Source: Neisseriales bacterium
Lineage (GTDB): Bacteria > Pseudomonadota > Gammaproteobacteria > Burkholderiales > Q3-R57-64
Assembly (NCBI GenBank): GCA_016699915.1
Contig: CP064990.1
Location: forward strand, 806,001 to 870,000
Length of the DNA stretch: 64,000 nt
Direction: 5' to 3'
The notes beneath the pieces are model-generated. The model had not been told where the DNA came from. It saw only the letters and a list, made by a program, of their open reading frames with translations, and made no database searches. A program made the translations under genes and the position numbers. Of this stretch, positions 10,663 through 20,149 are shown in pieces. Numbering within the stretch: the first letter of the stretch is position 1; every line of letters begins with the position of its first letter.

Positions 10663-11769
10663 TTAGCCAAAAAAACGGCGCAACTTATCCATAAAGGAAC
10701 GCGTTAGGGGATTTTGGTTATCTTTTACGCCTTGAGAAATGGCTTCGAATTCCTCAAGAAGTGCTCTTTGCCGCTCCGTCAATTTAATAGGTGTCTCCAG
10801 TACAACATGACACAGCAAATCGCCCTGTTGACCACCATTTATTGCTTTAATCCCTTTGTTGCGTAGTCTGAAAATTTTTCCAGATTGCGTCTCGGGAGGT
10901 ATTTTCATTTTAGCAAGACCATCTAGAGTCGGCATTTCAATTTCGCCGCCTAGCGCTGCTACCGTAAAAGAAATAGGCATTGTACAGTGCAAATCAATAC
11001 CGTCTCGCTCAAAAATGCTATGTGGCTTGATATGAATAAATACATATAAGTCACCTGCACCACCACCTCTTGCACCATGCTCTCCCTTGCCAGAAAGCCT
11101 GATACGCACACCATTATCAACCCCAGCTGGTACCTTCACATTGAACGTGTAATCTTTCTTTTGTAGTCCACTACCGCGACAAGCCGAACAAAACTCTTTA
11201 ATGGTCTTACCTGTACCGTGACAAGCTGGACAAGTTTGTTGAATAGAAAAAAATCCCTGCGACATACGTATCTGTCCATGCCCATGACAATGTGAACAAG
11301 TTACTGGCGAGGTACCTGGTTTTGCGCCGCTACCCTGACAAGTTTTACAAGTCTCACTACCTGCAATATGCAAGGCTTTCTCGCAGCCCTTCGCTGCTTC
11401 TTCTAGAGATATTTCTAGGTCATAACGCAAGTCATTTCCGCGTTGTGCATGTGCATTTCCGCCTGTACTGCGACCGCCAAAAATATCGCCAAAAATATCG
11501 CCGAATACATCTGAGAAATGACCAAACCCCGCTGACGCATTTTGGTCAAGGCCAGCTTGCCCAAATTGATCGTAAGCAGAGCGTTTTTGAGGGTCAGAGA
11601 GTATTTCATAAGCCTCTTTAATGCCCTTGAATTTTTCTTCTGCTTTTTTGTCATTAGGGTTGCGGTCAGGATGATATTTCATCGCGAGCCGTCGATATGC
11701 TTTCTTGATTTCTTCGTCCGATGCGCTGGAAGTTAAACCAAGCTCCTCATAGTAGTTCGGTTTTGCCAT
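10663..11769 (-). CDS. dnaJ: Chaperone protein DnaJ
   Basis: Hsp40 co-chaperone that stimulates DnaK ATP hydrolysis and delivers substrates. The 368-residue protein has the J domain (residues 1-70) with the HPD tripeptide in YHPDRNPND and a Gly/Phe-rich linker. Four zinc repeats follow ([32 protein letters not shown]), then the C-terminal substrate-binding domains. It is a full-length type I DnaJ. In most relatives it follows grpE-dnaK; here the upstream neighbour is a divergent amino-acid permease, so dnaK must be elsewhere. No sigma-32 site was recognised upstream. Confidence 0.97.
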   Translation of the reverse strand: MAKPNYYEELGLTSSASDEEIKKAYRRLAMKYHPDRNPNDKKAEEKFKGIKEAYEILSDPQKRSAYDQFGQAGLDQNASAGFGHFSDVFGDIFGDIFGGRSTGGNAHAQRGNDLRYDLEISLEEAAKGCEKALHIAGSETCKTCQGSGAKPGTSPVTCSHCHGHGQIRMSQGFFSIQQTCPACHGTGKTIKEFCSACRGSGLQKKDYTFNVKVPAGVDNGVRIRLSGKGEHGARGGGAGDLYVFIHIKPHSIFERDGIDLHCTMPISFTVAALGGEIEMPTLDGLAKMKIPPETQSGKIFRLRNKGIKAINGGQQGDLLCHVVLETPIKLTERQRALLEEFEAISQGVKDNQNPLTRSFMDKLRRFFG

Positions 11770-12060
11770 GTTGTACTCTGTTGTTAAAATGGGAACGCAT
11801 CACCCTATGTGGTGGCGATATTAGCAACTTACAAGATAAAATAGACCTATTTTAATTAAATTTGATAGAATGTTGCTGATGTATTGAGACTTTAAAAGGT
11901 GGTGGTTTGGAAGCCTTGTGTGTTGCTAAGCAAGTAAGTATATTTTACCAGAATAGACTTCACCTTTCTTGTAACTATTCCAGTCTCTGATAATACTACA
12001 TGGTAGGCTAGTTGCCTTATACAAGATTTATAACATAAACTAAAAAAATCGGAGTTCTTA

Positions 12061-13422
12061 ATGTCGCAACCCGTCCGACTTGATCATTCGCTAGAACAAC
12101 GTCATGTCACGATGATGGCTATTGCAGGCGTCATTGGCGCTGGTTTATTTGTCGCATCCGGTCACATCATCAATATGGCAGGTCCGGCAGCATTAATTGC
12201 CTATATTATGGCAGGTGGCTTAGCTACGATCATTACACGCATGCTCGGTGAAATGGCTTTTGCATCGCCTGATACAGGCTCTTTTTCTGTCTATGCTGAA
12301 CGCGCCATTGGTCCTTGGGCAGGCTTCACCATAGGATGGCTATATTGGTGGACATGGGTAATGGTATTACCCATGGAAACAAATATTGCTGGTATCATTC
12401 TTCACGCTTGGTTTCCAGCTATTCCAGTTTGGATTATGGTATTAGCTATCACGCTATTTTTAACAGCAACGAACCTGTTAAATGTCAAAAATTATGGCGA
12501 ATTTGAATTTTGGTTTGCGCTCATTAAAGTAGTTGCCATTATCACGTTCTTAGTATTAGGCTTTAGTGCCATGATCAACATTTGGCCTTATGGCAACGTA
12601 TCAGGCATAGCACAGTTAACTGCTAAGGGAGGCTTCATGCCAAATGGCTTTGGTGCAGTTATTTTAGCCATGTTCAGTACGATCTTTGCTTTCATCGGTA
12701 CCGAGATTGCGGCGATTGCGGCAGCAGAATCAAAAAATCCCGCTAAGCAAATTGCGATGGCGAGTCGATCTATTATATGGCGGATTTTTATTCTCTATGT
12801 CGGCTCAATGACCGTAATTGTCTCGCTTATTCCTTGGAATGACCCAAACCTCATAACCATTGGACCATTTCGCTATGTGTTAGAACGCATGGATATTCCT
12901 TATGCGGGTTTCTTTATTGACGCTATCGTTTTAACAGCGGTATTAAGCTGCTTTAACTCAGGGCTTTATACAGCATCCCGTATGTTGTTTTCTTTAAGTA
13001 CAAGGGGTCACGCACCCATTGCAATGCGGTTGGTTGCTCGAAATGGTTCGCCTCAGTTTGCCGTTATAGCATCCAGTCTTGTCGGCTTCATCGCTGTTAT
13101 TGCAAACTACGCAGCTCCCGAAGCAGTTTTTGGTTTTCTCATGAGTACAACAGGCGCTACGATTCTCTTAATGTACATTGTGATTGCTGTCTCGCAACTA
13201 AGAATGCGTCGTCAATTAGAAGCAGCAAACCAGCCTATTGGCTTAAAAACTTGGTTTTATCCGTGGTTAACTTGGGCAACCATCTTTTGCATGATTGCGA
13301 TCACACTCATGATGTTAATTCGAGAAGAAACCAGGTCAGCTGTGATTAGCACAACCCTACTGGGCTTTATTATTGTTGGAATAGCGCTTTTTATACAGCA
13401 TCGCAACCATCAACGTTCTTAA
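12061..13422 (+). CDS. Amino-acid permease of the APC superfamily (GABA permease-like)
   Basis: Inner-membrane amino-acid transporter with about 12 membrane segments over 453 residues. The first segment carries the APC signature (MMAIAGVIGAGLFVASGHII), followed by PAALIAYIMAGG and a conserved EMAFASPDTGSFSVYAE. The region GTEIAAIAAAESKNPAKQI matches the amino-acid transporter (AAT) family, which includes GabP, AroP and CycA. GabP-like is the best guess; the substrate cannot be fixed by eye. A GGAG site precedes the ATG. It is divergent from dnaJ and 30 bases upstream of folP. Confidence 0.85.
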   Translation: MSQPVRLDHSLEQRHVTMMAIAGVIGAGLFVASGHIINMAGPAALIAYIMAGGLATIITRMLGEMAFASPDTGSFSVYAERAIGPWAGFTIGWLYWWTWVMVLPMETNIAGIILHAWFPAIPVWIMVLAITLFLTATNLLNVKNYGEFEFWFALIKVVAIITFLVLGFSAMINIWPYGNVSGIAQLTAKGGFMPNGFGAVILAMFSTIFAFIGTEIAAIAAAESKNPAKQIAMASRSIIWRIFILYVGSMTVIVSLIPWNDPNLITIGPFRYVLERMDIPYAGFFIDAIVLTAVLSCFNSGLYTASRMLFSLSTRGHAPIAMRLVARNGSPQFAVIASSLVGFIAVIANYAAPEAVFGFLMSTTGATILLMYIVIAVSQLRMRRQLEAANQPIGLKTWFYPWLTWATIFCMIAITLMMLIREETRSAVISTTLLGFIIVGIALFIQHRNHQRS

Positions 13423-13453
13423 AATCATTAACAGCACTAATCCTAGAGGAAGG

Positions 13454-14308
13454 ATGACATTCCCTAAATGTAGAACTGACCGCTTTCGTTGTGGTCGCTT
13501 TGAATTCGCCTTATCGCGCCCTTTAATTATGGGTGTACTAAACATTACCCCTGATTCTTTTTCCGATGGTAATCGTTTTTATCTAGTTGATGCAGCCATG
13601 GCTCACGCAGAACGTATGGTCGAAGAGGGCGTTGATATTATCGATGTTGGTGGTGAATCCACAAGACCGCAAGCAAAACCCATTAACCATCAAGAAGAAT
13701 TGGATCGTATAAGTCCTGTACTAGAAAAACTGCAAGCCTTGTCGGTTCCTATTTCGTTAGACACAAGACATGCTACTGTCATGGCTCACACAATCAACAA
13801 CCATTGGGTAGACATGATTAACGATGTACACGCATTGGAAAATCCGCACGCTTTGGAAATATTAGCCGCTGCTCCCACAATCGGCATATGCTTGATGCAT
13901 ATGCAAGGCACACCTGCTTCCATGCAATGTGATCCATCTTATCAAGATGTTGTCAAAAACGTATCACATTACCTTAAAGAAAGAGTAGCAGCTTGTTGGC
14001 AATCCGGTATTGCAACAGAGCGTGTTTTGGTTGATCCAGGGTTTGGGTTTGGTAAAACCTTTTCGCATAATATGACTTTACTTCATCACATCAAAATAAT
14101 TCAAAAAATAACTGGTAGACCCGTATTGGCTGGACTTTCTCGAAAATCAATGCTGGGTACAATCACTAAGGAGTCCGTACCCAGCGAGCGTTTAGGAGCA
14201 AGTATTGCCATCGCACTTGAAGCGATCAAACAAGGTGCTACCATGGTACGCGTGCATGATGTTAAACCAACAAAACAAGCTATCGAAGTTTATTTAGCCT
14301 GCCGCTAA
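13454..14308 (+). CDS. folP: Dihydropteroate synthase
   Basis: Condenses p-aminobenzoate with 6-hydroxymethyl-dihydropterin diphosphate in folate synthesis. The 284-residue protein shows GVLNITPDSFSDGNRF (first DHPS signature), DVGGESTRPQAKPI (second), the DTRHA loop, DPGFGFGK and LAGLSRKSM. An AGGAAGG site lies a few bases before the ATG. It is followed by glmM, the widespread folP-glmM pairing; ftsH, which usually precedes them, is absent. Confidence 0.97.
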   Translation: MTFPKCRTDRFRCGRFEFALSRPLIMGVLNITPDSFSDGNRFYLVDAAMAHAERMVEEGVDIIDVGGESTRPQAKPINHQEELDRISPVLEKLQALSVPISLDTRHATVMAHTINNHWVDMINDVHALENPHALEILAAAPTIGICLMHMQGTPASMQCDPSYQDVVKNVSHYLKERVAACWQSGIATERVLVDPGFGFGKTFSHNMTLLHHIKIIQKITGRPVLAGLSRKSMLGTITKESVPSERLGASIAIALEAIKQGATMVRVHDVKPTKQAIEVYLACR

Positions 14309-14377
14309 AAAAGCACATCGTAAAATGGTAACTTCCTCTACAATGTGCACTATATCAATAAATTCGATGTCATCAGC

Positions 14378-15709
14378 ATGGCGCAACGCTACTTTGGAAC
14401 AGATGGTATTAGGGGTACCGTCGGCCAATTTCCAATTACCCCAGAATTTGCCTTAAGGCTCGGTTTTGCAGCAGGTCGCGTATTAGTAGATCACGACCAA
14501 CACTTACCAACTGTTCTCATTGGTAAAGATACACGGATTTCCAGCTATATGATTGAAGCAGCATTAGCAGCAGGATTTACTGCTGCGGGGATACATGTGC
14601 TATTAACAGGGCCCTTACCAACACCTGCTGTGGCTTATTTAACACGCACTTTGCGCTTAGCGGCTGGCATTGTGGTATCTGCATCACATAATCCTTATCA
14701 AGACAATGGGATTAAATTTTTTGCAGCCAATGGACAAAAGCTAGCAGAAAGTTTAGAGCAAGAAATTGAAGTGATGCTGGATAAACCGATGACAAACCTT
14801 CCTGCTTGCCAACTGGGTCGAGCAAGAAGAATGGACAGTGCCGCGGATCGTTATATTGAATTTTGTAAAAGCTGTTTTCCAAACTATTTTTCATTGCGCG
14901 GTCTAAAAATAGTCGTTGACTGTGCACATGGTGCCACTTATCACATTGCCCCTAAAGTATTTCATGAATTGGGAGCAGATGTTATCGGCATAGGTATTGA
15001 GCCATCTGGCTTTAATATCAATGATAAGGTAGGTGCCATTTACCCAACTACCTTGCAAACAGCCGTACTGGAAAACAAGGCTGATTATGGGCTTGCCTTT
15101 GATGGAGATGGCGACCGCTTAATTATGGTTGATCGGGAGTGTCATATCTATAACGGGGATTATCTTGTCTATATTATTGCTAAAGCAAAATTACAAACAG
15201 AACAACACAAAAAGGGAGTTGTCGGAACTGTCATGACGAATATGGCCATGGAACTTGCTCTAGCACAAATTGGTATTCCTTTTGAACGGGCTAGCGTCGG
15301 GGATCGCTATATCTTTGAAAAATTACAAACCTTAGGCTGGACCATCGGTGGAGAAGCATCAGGTCATATCTTATGCCTCGATAAACACACAACTGGTGAT
15401 GGCATTATTTCAGCCTTACAAGTTTTTGCAGGATTGACTCAATTGCAACAAGATCTCAATGATATTCGTCAAGAATGGAAACCTTTCCCACAAAGCTGTA
15501 TCAATGTACCCATTATCGGTAAAAATTGGCAGCTTGCCACTCAAGTAGTCGTCAATGCTGCACAGCAAGCGCTTGCTAATACAGGTCGTGTCGTGATTCG
15601 GCCCTCTGGCACAGAACCTGTCTTACGTATTATGGTCGAAGCTTCTGAAGCGGCGCTAGCAAAACAGTGGGCAGAAAGAATCGCACAAAGCCTGTTAGTA
15701 GCAGATTAA
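14378..15709 (+). CDS. glmM: Phosphoglucosamine mutase
   Basis: Converts glucosamine-6-phosphate to glucosamine-1-phosphate on the way to UDP-GlcNAc for peptidoglycan. The start chosen gives MAQRYFGTDGIRGTVGQFPI and 443 residues, against 445 in E. coli; an upstream in-frame ATG would add 11 residues without family match. The active-site loop VSASHNPYQDNGIKFF contains the phosphoserine. The metal loop DGDGDR and the phosphate-binding RPSGTEPVLRIMVE are intact. There is no clear ribosome-binding site before the chosen ATG. Confidence 0.96.
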   Translation: MAQRYFGTDGIRGTVGQFPITPEFALRLGFAAGRVLVDHDQHLPTVLIGKDTRISSYMIEAALAAGFTAAGIHVLLTGPLPTPAVAYLTRTLRLAAGIVVSASHNPYQDNGIKFFAANGQKLAESLEQEIEVMLDKPMTNLPACQLGRARRMDSAADRYIEFCKSCFPNYFSLRGLKIVVDCAHGATYHIAPKVFHELGADVIGIGIEPSGFNINDKVGAIYPTTLQTAVLENKADYGLAFDGDGDRLIMVDRECHIYNGDYLVYIIAKAKLQTEQHKKGVVGTVMTNMAMELALAQIGIPFERASVGDRYIFEKLQTLGWTIGGEASGHILCLDKHTTGDGIISALQVFAGLTQLQQDLNDIRQEWKPFPQSCINVPIIGKNWQLATQVVVNAAQQALANTGRVVIRPSGTEPVLRIMVEASEAALAKQWAERIAQSLLVAD

Positions 15710-15720
15710 CTAATAAACCT

Positions 15721-16341
15721 ATGGATACCCTATCTTTACTTTTGCCTTTCTTCACGCAATATGGACATATTGCGGTTTTTGTCATGCTCCTTATCTGTGG
15801 TTTGGGTTTACCGCTACCTGAAGATATCACCTTAGTTGCTGGTGGCATCATCGCTGGATTAGGTTATGTTAGCGAAGACGTGATGTTGATAGCTTGCTTA
15901 TCTGGCGTACTGGCAGGCGACACCCTAGTGTTTACAATGGGTTCGCTATTTGGTAAAACCATCAAACGTTGGTTTTGGGTTGCGCACCTTTTAAACAAGA
16001 AACGCCTTGCTTCAGCCAAAATAAAATCGGCGCAATACAGCAACCAAATCCTCTTTACTGCACGGTTTTTGCCCGGTCTTCGTGCCGTAATTTTTCTTAC
16101 CGCTGGCATCAGCCATCATGTCAAATTCTGGCGGTTTTTGTTGATTGATAGTATCGCCGCAACAATTTCAGTTCCTATTTGGGTATATCTTGGCATTTAT
16201 GGCGCAAGAAATATGGATCAGATTACACAGTGGATATATCACACACAATTGGGTATGTTAGCTTTTGTAATACTAATCATTTTGATCGTTATTTTACTAG
16301 GGTGGTGGTATCAAAAATACCGAAAAAATGAGCCTATCTAG
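15721..16341 (+). CDS. DedA family (SNARE-associated) membrane protein
   Basis: Inner-membrane protein of the DedA/VTT family, members of which flip undecaprenyl phosphate or phosphatidylethanolamine; which applies here is not known. The start at MDTLSLLLPFF gives 206 residues; the in-frame upstream ATG overlaps glmM and is rejected. Family motifs are GLPLPEDITLVAGGIIAG and FTARFLPGLRAVIFLTAG, with about five membrane segments. It begins 11 bases after glmM, probably cotranscribed. Confidence 0.9.
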   Translation: MDTLSLLLPFFTQYGHIAVFVMLLICGLGLPLPEDITLVAGGIIAGLGYVSEDVMLIACLSGVLAGDTLVFTMGSLFGKTIKRWFWVAHLLNKKRLASAKIKSAQYSNQILFTARFLPGLRAVIFLTAGISHHVKFWRFLLIDSIAATISVPIWVYLGIYGARNMDQITQWIYHTQLGMLAFVILIILIVILLGWWYQKYRKNEPI

Positions 16342-16419
16342 CCCTGGTCGCAAAAGTTGACCATAACAGGCTTCTTGTTTGTTGCTTTCATCCCACTTCT
16401 CCTCAATAAGATATAAATC

Positions 16420-16704
16420 CTAAATTGAATAACTTATAAATTTTAAAGCTTTTAAAAACAGATAAAACATTGCAGAAGAGCATACCCAAATAACCATGAT
16501 ACAGGTAATCTTCTCTACTGTGGATAGCGTCACACTTTTAGAATAAATACGATAGACTTCAATAGCACCCGCTGTTATGCCTGAAAAGAATAGAAGAAAT
16601 GCAATGCAGTTAAGTGCTTTTTCTAGTGCGCCTGAGTTCAATGACACTAGGACTGCTACGACTGCTAGGACTGCTAGGACTATGGATGCTGTTTTCATTT
16701 TCAT
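16420..16704 (-). CDS. Small hypothetical membrane protein (94 aa)
   Basis: Not recognised. It encodes 94 residues with three likely membrane segments (about residues 6-23, 31-50 and 65-88) and short charged turns (IYSKS, KALKF). An AGGAAATG site precedes the MKMKTAS start. A 26-codon membrane-like ORF lies directly upstream on the same strand and could be cotranslated. The stretch VLAVLAVVAVLV is low-complexity. It could be a holin-like or stress-type small membrane protein, but nothing in the sequence decides this. Confidence 0.5.
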   Translation of the reverse strand: MKMKTASIVLAVLAVVAVLVSLNSGALEKALNCIAFLLFFSGITAGAIEVYRIYSKSVTLSTVEKITCIMVIWVCSSAMFYLFLKALKFISYSI

Positions 16705-16713
16705 TTCCTGTCT

Positions 16714-16794
16714 TTAATGATCTGCTGTAAGAGCAAGCAAGATTGTCGCTAATAGTATTGCGTATCCTATGGCTAGCTTGGCTAACGTTTTCAT
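16714..16794 (-). CDS. Putative 26-residue membrane peptide
   Basis: Reading MKTLAKLAIGYAILLATILL and then ALTADH, this is a single hydrophobic helix with a positively charged N-terminus. A GAGTGAG stretch sits directly before the ATG. It ends 9 bases before the ATG of the 94-residue membrane protein, suggesting a two-gene unit. No known family recognised; it could be chance. Confidence 0.35.
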   Translation of the reverse strand: MKTLAKLAIGYAILLATILLALTADH

Positions 16795-16864
16795 CTCACT
16801 CTTCTTTTTTATCAAATATTTTAACTTAAAAAAAATCTTCAGCTTTACCCAAATCCTCAATTTT

Positions 16865-17488
16865 TCAAATTGTTGTAAACCATGTCACCTTCAACTCAGT
16901 GATTAACCCATCAAGAGGAATATCCCAGTTTGTGTGCGGAACATGTTGAATGCACTGACAGGTAAAAGATACGCCAATGACAATTGGTTTTTGCGCCAAG
17001 CGGTGAAACTGCCGAAACTTTAAGGAAGCATCATAAAACCCACCGCCCTGCCCAAGTCGGTATCCCTGATGATCTACTGCCAGTAACGGCACAAACAAAA
17101 TATCTAGCTGTCGTGCTCGTTTAAAAGGATAGATACGTTGAACAGATTTCGCGAACGGGTGAAGTAACAGTTGCTTTGCTGAGTATGGCACAAATTGCAA
17201 CTGACGACCCCATTTGGGCACTTGCGGCAAATACAGTTGCACTTTTTTTAATAAAGCTCGCTTGATCAGGGGCAATAAATCCAACTCCGAACCATAAGCC
17301 CGGTACACTGCAATACGTTGTCCACGCTTGAGTAAATTATCTGCCTGTTTGGCAATATTCTGAGCAGCATAGCGACGCCATGAGGCTGATAAGACTTGTC
17401 GTTGCAAACGCATTTGGCAACGCAATTGTTTTTTATAAGAGTCAATATCTCGGTCAGTCATTAAGCATGCTTTAGCATAAACATTCAA
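16865..17488 (-). CDS. fau: 5-formyltetrahydrofolate cyclo-ligase
   Basis: Converts 5-formyl-THF to 5,10-methenyl-THF with ATP. The 207-residue protein (or 198 from the second methionine, MTDRDID) has the N-terminal KKQLRCQMRLQRQ helix, the folate/ATP region with YRAYGSELDLLPLI, and the signature RLGQGGGFYDASLKF. Neither candidate start has a strong ribosome-binding site. In many proteobacteria the 6S RNA gene precedes this gene; none was recognisable here. A perfect 7-bp hairpin (CTTTTGC/GCAAAAG) lies just upstream. Confidence 0.92.
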   Translation of the reverse strand: MNVYAKACLMTDRDIDSYKKQLRCQMRLQRQVLSASWRRYAAQNIAKQADNLLKRGQRIAVYRAYGSELDLLPLIKRALLKKVQLYLPQVPKWGRQLQFVPYSAKQLLLHPFAKSVQRIYPFKRARQLDILFVPLLAVDHQGYRLGQGGGFYDASLKFRQFHRLAQKPIVIGVSFTCQCIQHVPHTNWDIPLDGLITELKVTWFTTI

Positions 17489-17828
17489 GAGCTTTTGCTA
17501 ATCTGCAAAAGATAAACCAGCCATCAGTAAATTTGAGTGGTTTAGAATACTCTTTTCAAAAACTTGAAGTTCTTTTTCGATCCCAGTTCAAATCCACACC
17601 GATAAAAAGCAACCACTTTTTCTAAAAGCACCCCATTGTTTTTAATCGCTTACACAAAGCTTTCAAGTCCTTAAATAAAATAAGGTCGGTAATCTGCTAA
17701 GAATAGCGATCCAGTATGGCTTAGGGCCCATACGATACAGTATCCATGGCAAGTCATACGCTTAGCTACTGCAAAACTCACTGCACCAGAAATGATGTTT
17801 TTTAATAAAAACCCACACAATTGGTTTT
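17489..17828. other. Spacer between btuF-like gene and fau, possible gene remnants
   Basis: About 340 bases without an intact gene. On the minus strand two short open stretches look protein-like (YDLPWILYRMGPKPYWIAIL just downstream of the btuF-like gene, and VVAFYRCGFELGSKKNFKFL near fau), but neither was assigned to a family and both run into stops. A perfect 7-bp stem (17492-17498 with 17505-17511) with a 6-base loop sits before fau; it lacks a U tract. Confidence 0.4.
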
Positions 17829-18716
17829 TTACTTAGTGAGTAGCTTTTGTCTGGCTTCATCCATTTTCTTGCAAAATACTTCAATGCCCTCTGGTAAACG
17901 CGGTCCCGGTCGAGAAATGGTATCGTCAGGTAAGCTATAAAGTGCTTTATTGGCAACTGCAGGAATCATAGGCCAGCTCAGCCACATATCAAGTCGTTGT
18001 AGTAATGTGCCAAAAATCGCTTGTGGTGCGGCACGGATAACAGCCTCTAGACTTACTTGGGGAGCGGATGCAGTGGCTTGACCAAAAACATTGCGTCCGC
18101 CACATATTTGAATCACCTGCCCCAAAAAGTTTTTATCATTAACTGTAAAGATTGGCGATTCATTAAGCTGTAAAAAGACACGGATCGGTTTTCGGTACGC
18201 ATAGTGCTTGCGTAAAGTATTAAGGCGAGAGCGATATTGCGCTGCTATTTTGTTAGCAATACTCTGCTTGCCCGTTAATTTGCCCAATGACACCATATCC
18301 TGTGCTACGTCTTCTAGCTTTGCCGGGTTAGTCAGATAAACTGGAATGCCCAGTTCCCGCAATCGCTCAACAACCTTATCTTGCGCCTGACTCTTCCACG
18401 CCACGACTAAATCTGGTTGATAGCGAACAACTGCATCTAAACTAATGCTAAATGCATTGCCAACGCGTGGTAATTTTTTTGCTGCAGCAGGATAATCCGT
18501 GTAATCCACTGCTGCCACAATTTTATCACCAGCACCAATCTCATAAAGTACTTCAACAGGCGAGGGGGCTAGCACAACAAGTCGGTTTGCAGGTTTTGCT
18601 AGGGTAACAAGGTAACCCGTTACATCCTTTGCGCTCACGCCTTTGGCTAATACAAAATTACTTGTGCATAGTATCAACAAGATACATAGGCCTGCTTTAA
18701 TTCCTGTTTTCATCAT
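17829..18716 (-). CDS. btuF: Cobalamin (vitamin B12) ABC-transporter periplasmic binding protein, BtuF-like
   Basis: Predicted periplasmic B12/corrinoid-binding protein of the helical-backbone TroA/BtuF fold. The 295 residues begin with a signal peptide (MMKTGIKAGLCILLILCTSN to VLAKG). The N-lobe has RLVVLAPSPVEVLYEIGAGD and VVAAVDYTDYPAAAKKLPRVG, very like BtuF, then PDLVVAWKSQ. The C-lobe has FGTLLQRLDMW in place of the usual longer segment. A related siderophore or haem-binding role cannot be excluded, but the YSDYP-type motif favours B12. No btuC or btuD is adjacent and no B12 riboswitch was seen. It fits the B12 demand of the nearby ethanolamine operon. Confidence 0.8.
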   Translation of the reverse strand: MMKTGIKAGLCILLILCTSNFVLAKGVSAKDVTGYLVTLAKPANRLVVLAPSPVEVLYEIGAGDKIVAAVDYTDYPAAAKKLPRVGNAFSISLDAVVRYQPDLVVAWKSQAQDKVVERLRELGIPVYLTNPAKLEDVAQDMVSLGKLTGKQSIANKIAAQYRSRLNTLRKHYAYRKPIRVFLQLNESPIFTVNDKNFLGQVIQICGGRNVFGQATASAPQVSLEAVIRAAPQAIFGTLLQRLDMWLSWPMIPAVANKALYSLPDDTISRPGPRLPEGIEVFCKKMDEARQKLLTK

Positions 18717-18874
18717 CTTAGACGCCTTAAAATTGATTTACGCATCCTTCGTGCAGCTCACGAGAACCGTGCTTTTTTCGCTACACAACGGAACCAAACT
18801 TCTCGTATCATAATATATCACTTAAAGTAGAATCACTAAACCAACTATCTACTTTTATCAACCGAGTTGAGATT

Positions 18875-20149
18875 ATGGATTTCTTTGTAAAACGCCGAGA
18901 AAAGCTTGGGTGCCTTCTTAAGAGTGGCGTTGTCATCTTATCTAATTATTGTAGCGACATTAAAAACCGCTATACAACAACCAATATCTACAACAATTAT
19001 TTTTTTTATTTAACTGGGTTAACGCAATATAACAGCGTATTTGTATTGGATATTGATGCTAACCGTACGATTTTTTTTGGTTCTGACAAAGAACCACAAG
19101 ACGAGCTGTGGTCCGGTTCAAAGCCTAGCCCACAGGAAGTCGCAGCAAAACATGGTTTTGACCAGGCCTATGATATAGCACAGTTAGATCATCAGTTACT
19201 TAAAATACTCTCACCACACCGTCCGATTTATTGGCAACTCGGCAGCAATCCAACTTTAGATCATCAATTAACAGAATATACCAAAAGAAGTTATTCGCAA
19301 GATACCACTCATCATCAGGACTTGATAAATATCCTAGATAAGATGCGGTTGATCAAGGATGAAGAAGAAAGACGTTGTCTTAAAAAAGCGGGTAAAATCA
19401 GTGCATTAGCACATCAATGGGCCATAAAAACCATTCGGCCTGACCAATATGAATATCAAGTCGAGTCAGAATTGCTCTATGTATTCATGCAACATGGCAC
19501 CAAACAAACAGCCTACGACAGTATTGTAGCTGCTGGCAAAAACGCTTGCATATTACATTATTCTCATAACCATGCACCGATTCGAAAAGGAGAATTATTA
19601 CTGATTGACGCCGGTTGCAAATGGCAAGGTTATGCCAGTGACATTACTAGAACAGTGCCCGTTAATGGTCGCTTTAGTACTATCCAAAAGACTGTATATG
19701 ATATTGTTTTAGCAGCGCAACAAGCAGCGATAGAACAAATCAAACCTCAGGCAAGTTGCCAAGCTATTGCGAACGCTGCATTGAACGTGTTAGTACAAGG
19801 TATGATTGATTTAAAGCTGCTCAAAGGAAACATTGATAACATTATTGAGAATAAAACATACCAGCAATTTTACATGCATGGCATCGGCCATTGGCTCGGT
19901 TTAGATGTCCATGATGTTGGTGAAAAATTCAGTCAGCCCGAACTGCGTTTAGTGCCTAACATGTGCTTAACGGTTGAACCAGGGCTTTATATTCGTCCAC
20001 ACCCCGATATTCCAGCCGCACTCCATCACATTGGTATTCGTATTGAAGATAATGTCTTTGTCACTGAAACAGGCTGCGAAGTCTACACAGCAGACGATGC
20101 CCCAAAATCTGTACAAGCCATTGAGGAACTCATGCGTGATTCATCATAA
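18875..20149 (+). CDS. pepP: Xaa-Pro aminopeptidase
   Basis: Cleaves N-terminal residues ahead of proline; a dimetal pita-bread peptidase. The 424-residue protein has an N-terminal aminopeptidase-P domain (YFFYLTGLTQYNSVFVLD, FFGSDKEPQDELWSG). The catalytic domain has metal ligands in LLIDAGCKWQGYASDITRT (two Asp), MHGIGHWLGLDVHD (His), TVEPGLYI (Glu) and IRIEDNVFVT (Glu). All are intact. It overlaps the start of ubiH by 14 bases, the common pepP-ubiH-ubiI arrangement. Confidence 0.95.
   Translation: MDFFVKRREKLGCLLKSGVVILSNYCSDIKNRYTTTNIYNNYFFYLTGLTQYNSVFVLDIDANRTIFFGSDKEPQDELWSGSKPSPQEVAAKHGFDQAYDIAQLDHQLLKILSPHRPIYWQLGSNPTLDHQLTEYTKRSYSQDTTHHQDLINILDKMRLIKDEEERRCLKKAGKISALAHQWAIKTIRPDQYEYQVESELLYVFMQHGTKQTAYDSIVAAGKNACILHYSHNHAPIRKGELLLIDAGCKWQGYASDITRTVPVNGRFSTIQKTVYDIVLAAQQAAIEQIKPQASCQAIANAALNVLVQGMIDLKLLKGNIDNIIENKTYQQFYMHGIGHWLGLDVHDVGEKFSQPELRLVPNMCLTVEPGLYIRPHPDIPAALHHIGIRIEDNVFVTETGCEVYTADDAPKSVQAIEELMRDSS

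Noticed and set aside
17489..17760. 6S RNA gene upstream of fau
   Set aside because: Position is right for many proteobacteria, but no long rod with a central bubble could be recognised; only a short hairpin is present.
17762..17956. 64-codon minus-strand frame overlapping the 3' end of the btuF-like gene
   Set aside because: It lies mostly inside the intact btuF-like gene in another frame and has no recognisable product.
18717..18874. Cobalamin riboswitch upstream of the btuF-like gene
   Set aside because: The 158-base spacer is short and no B12-box-like element could be found on the minus strand.
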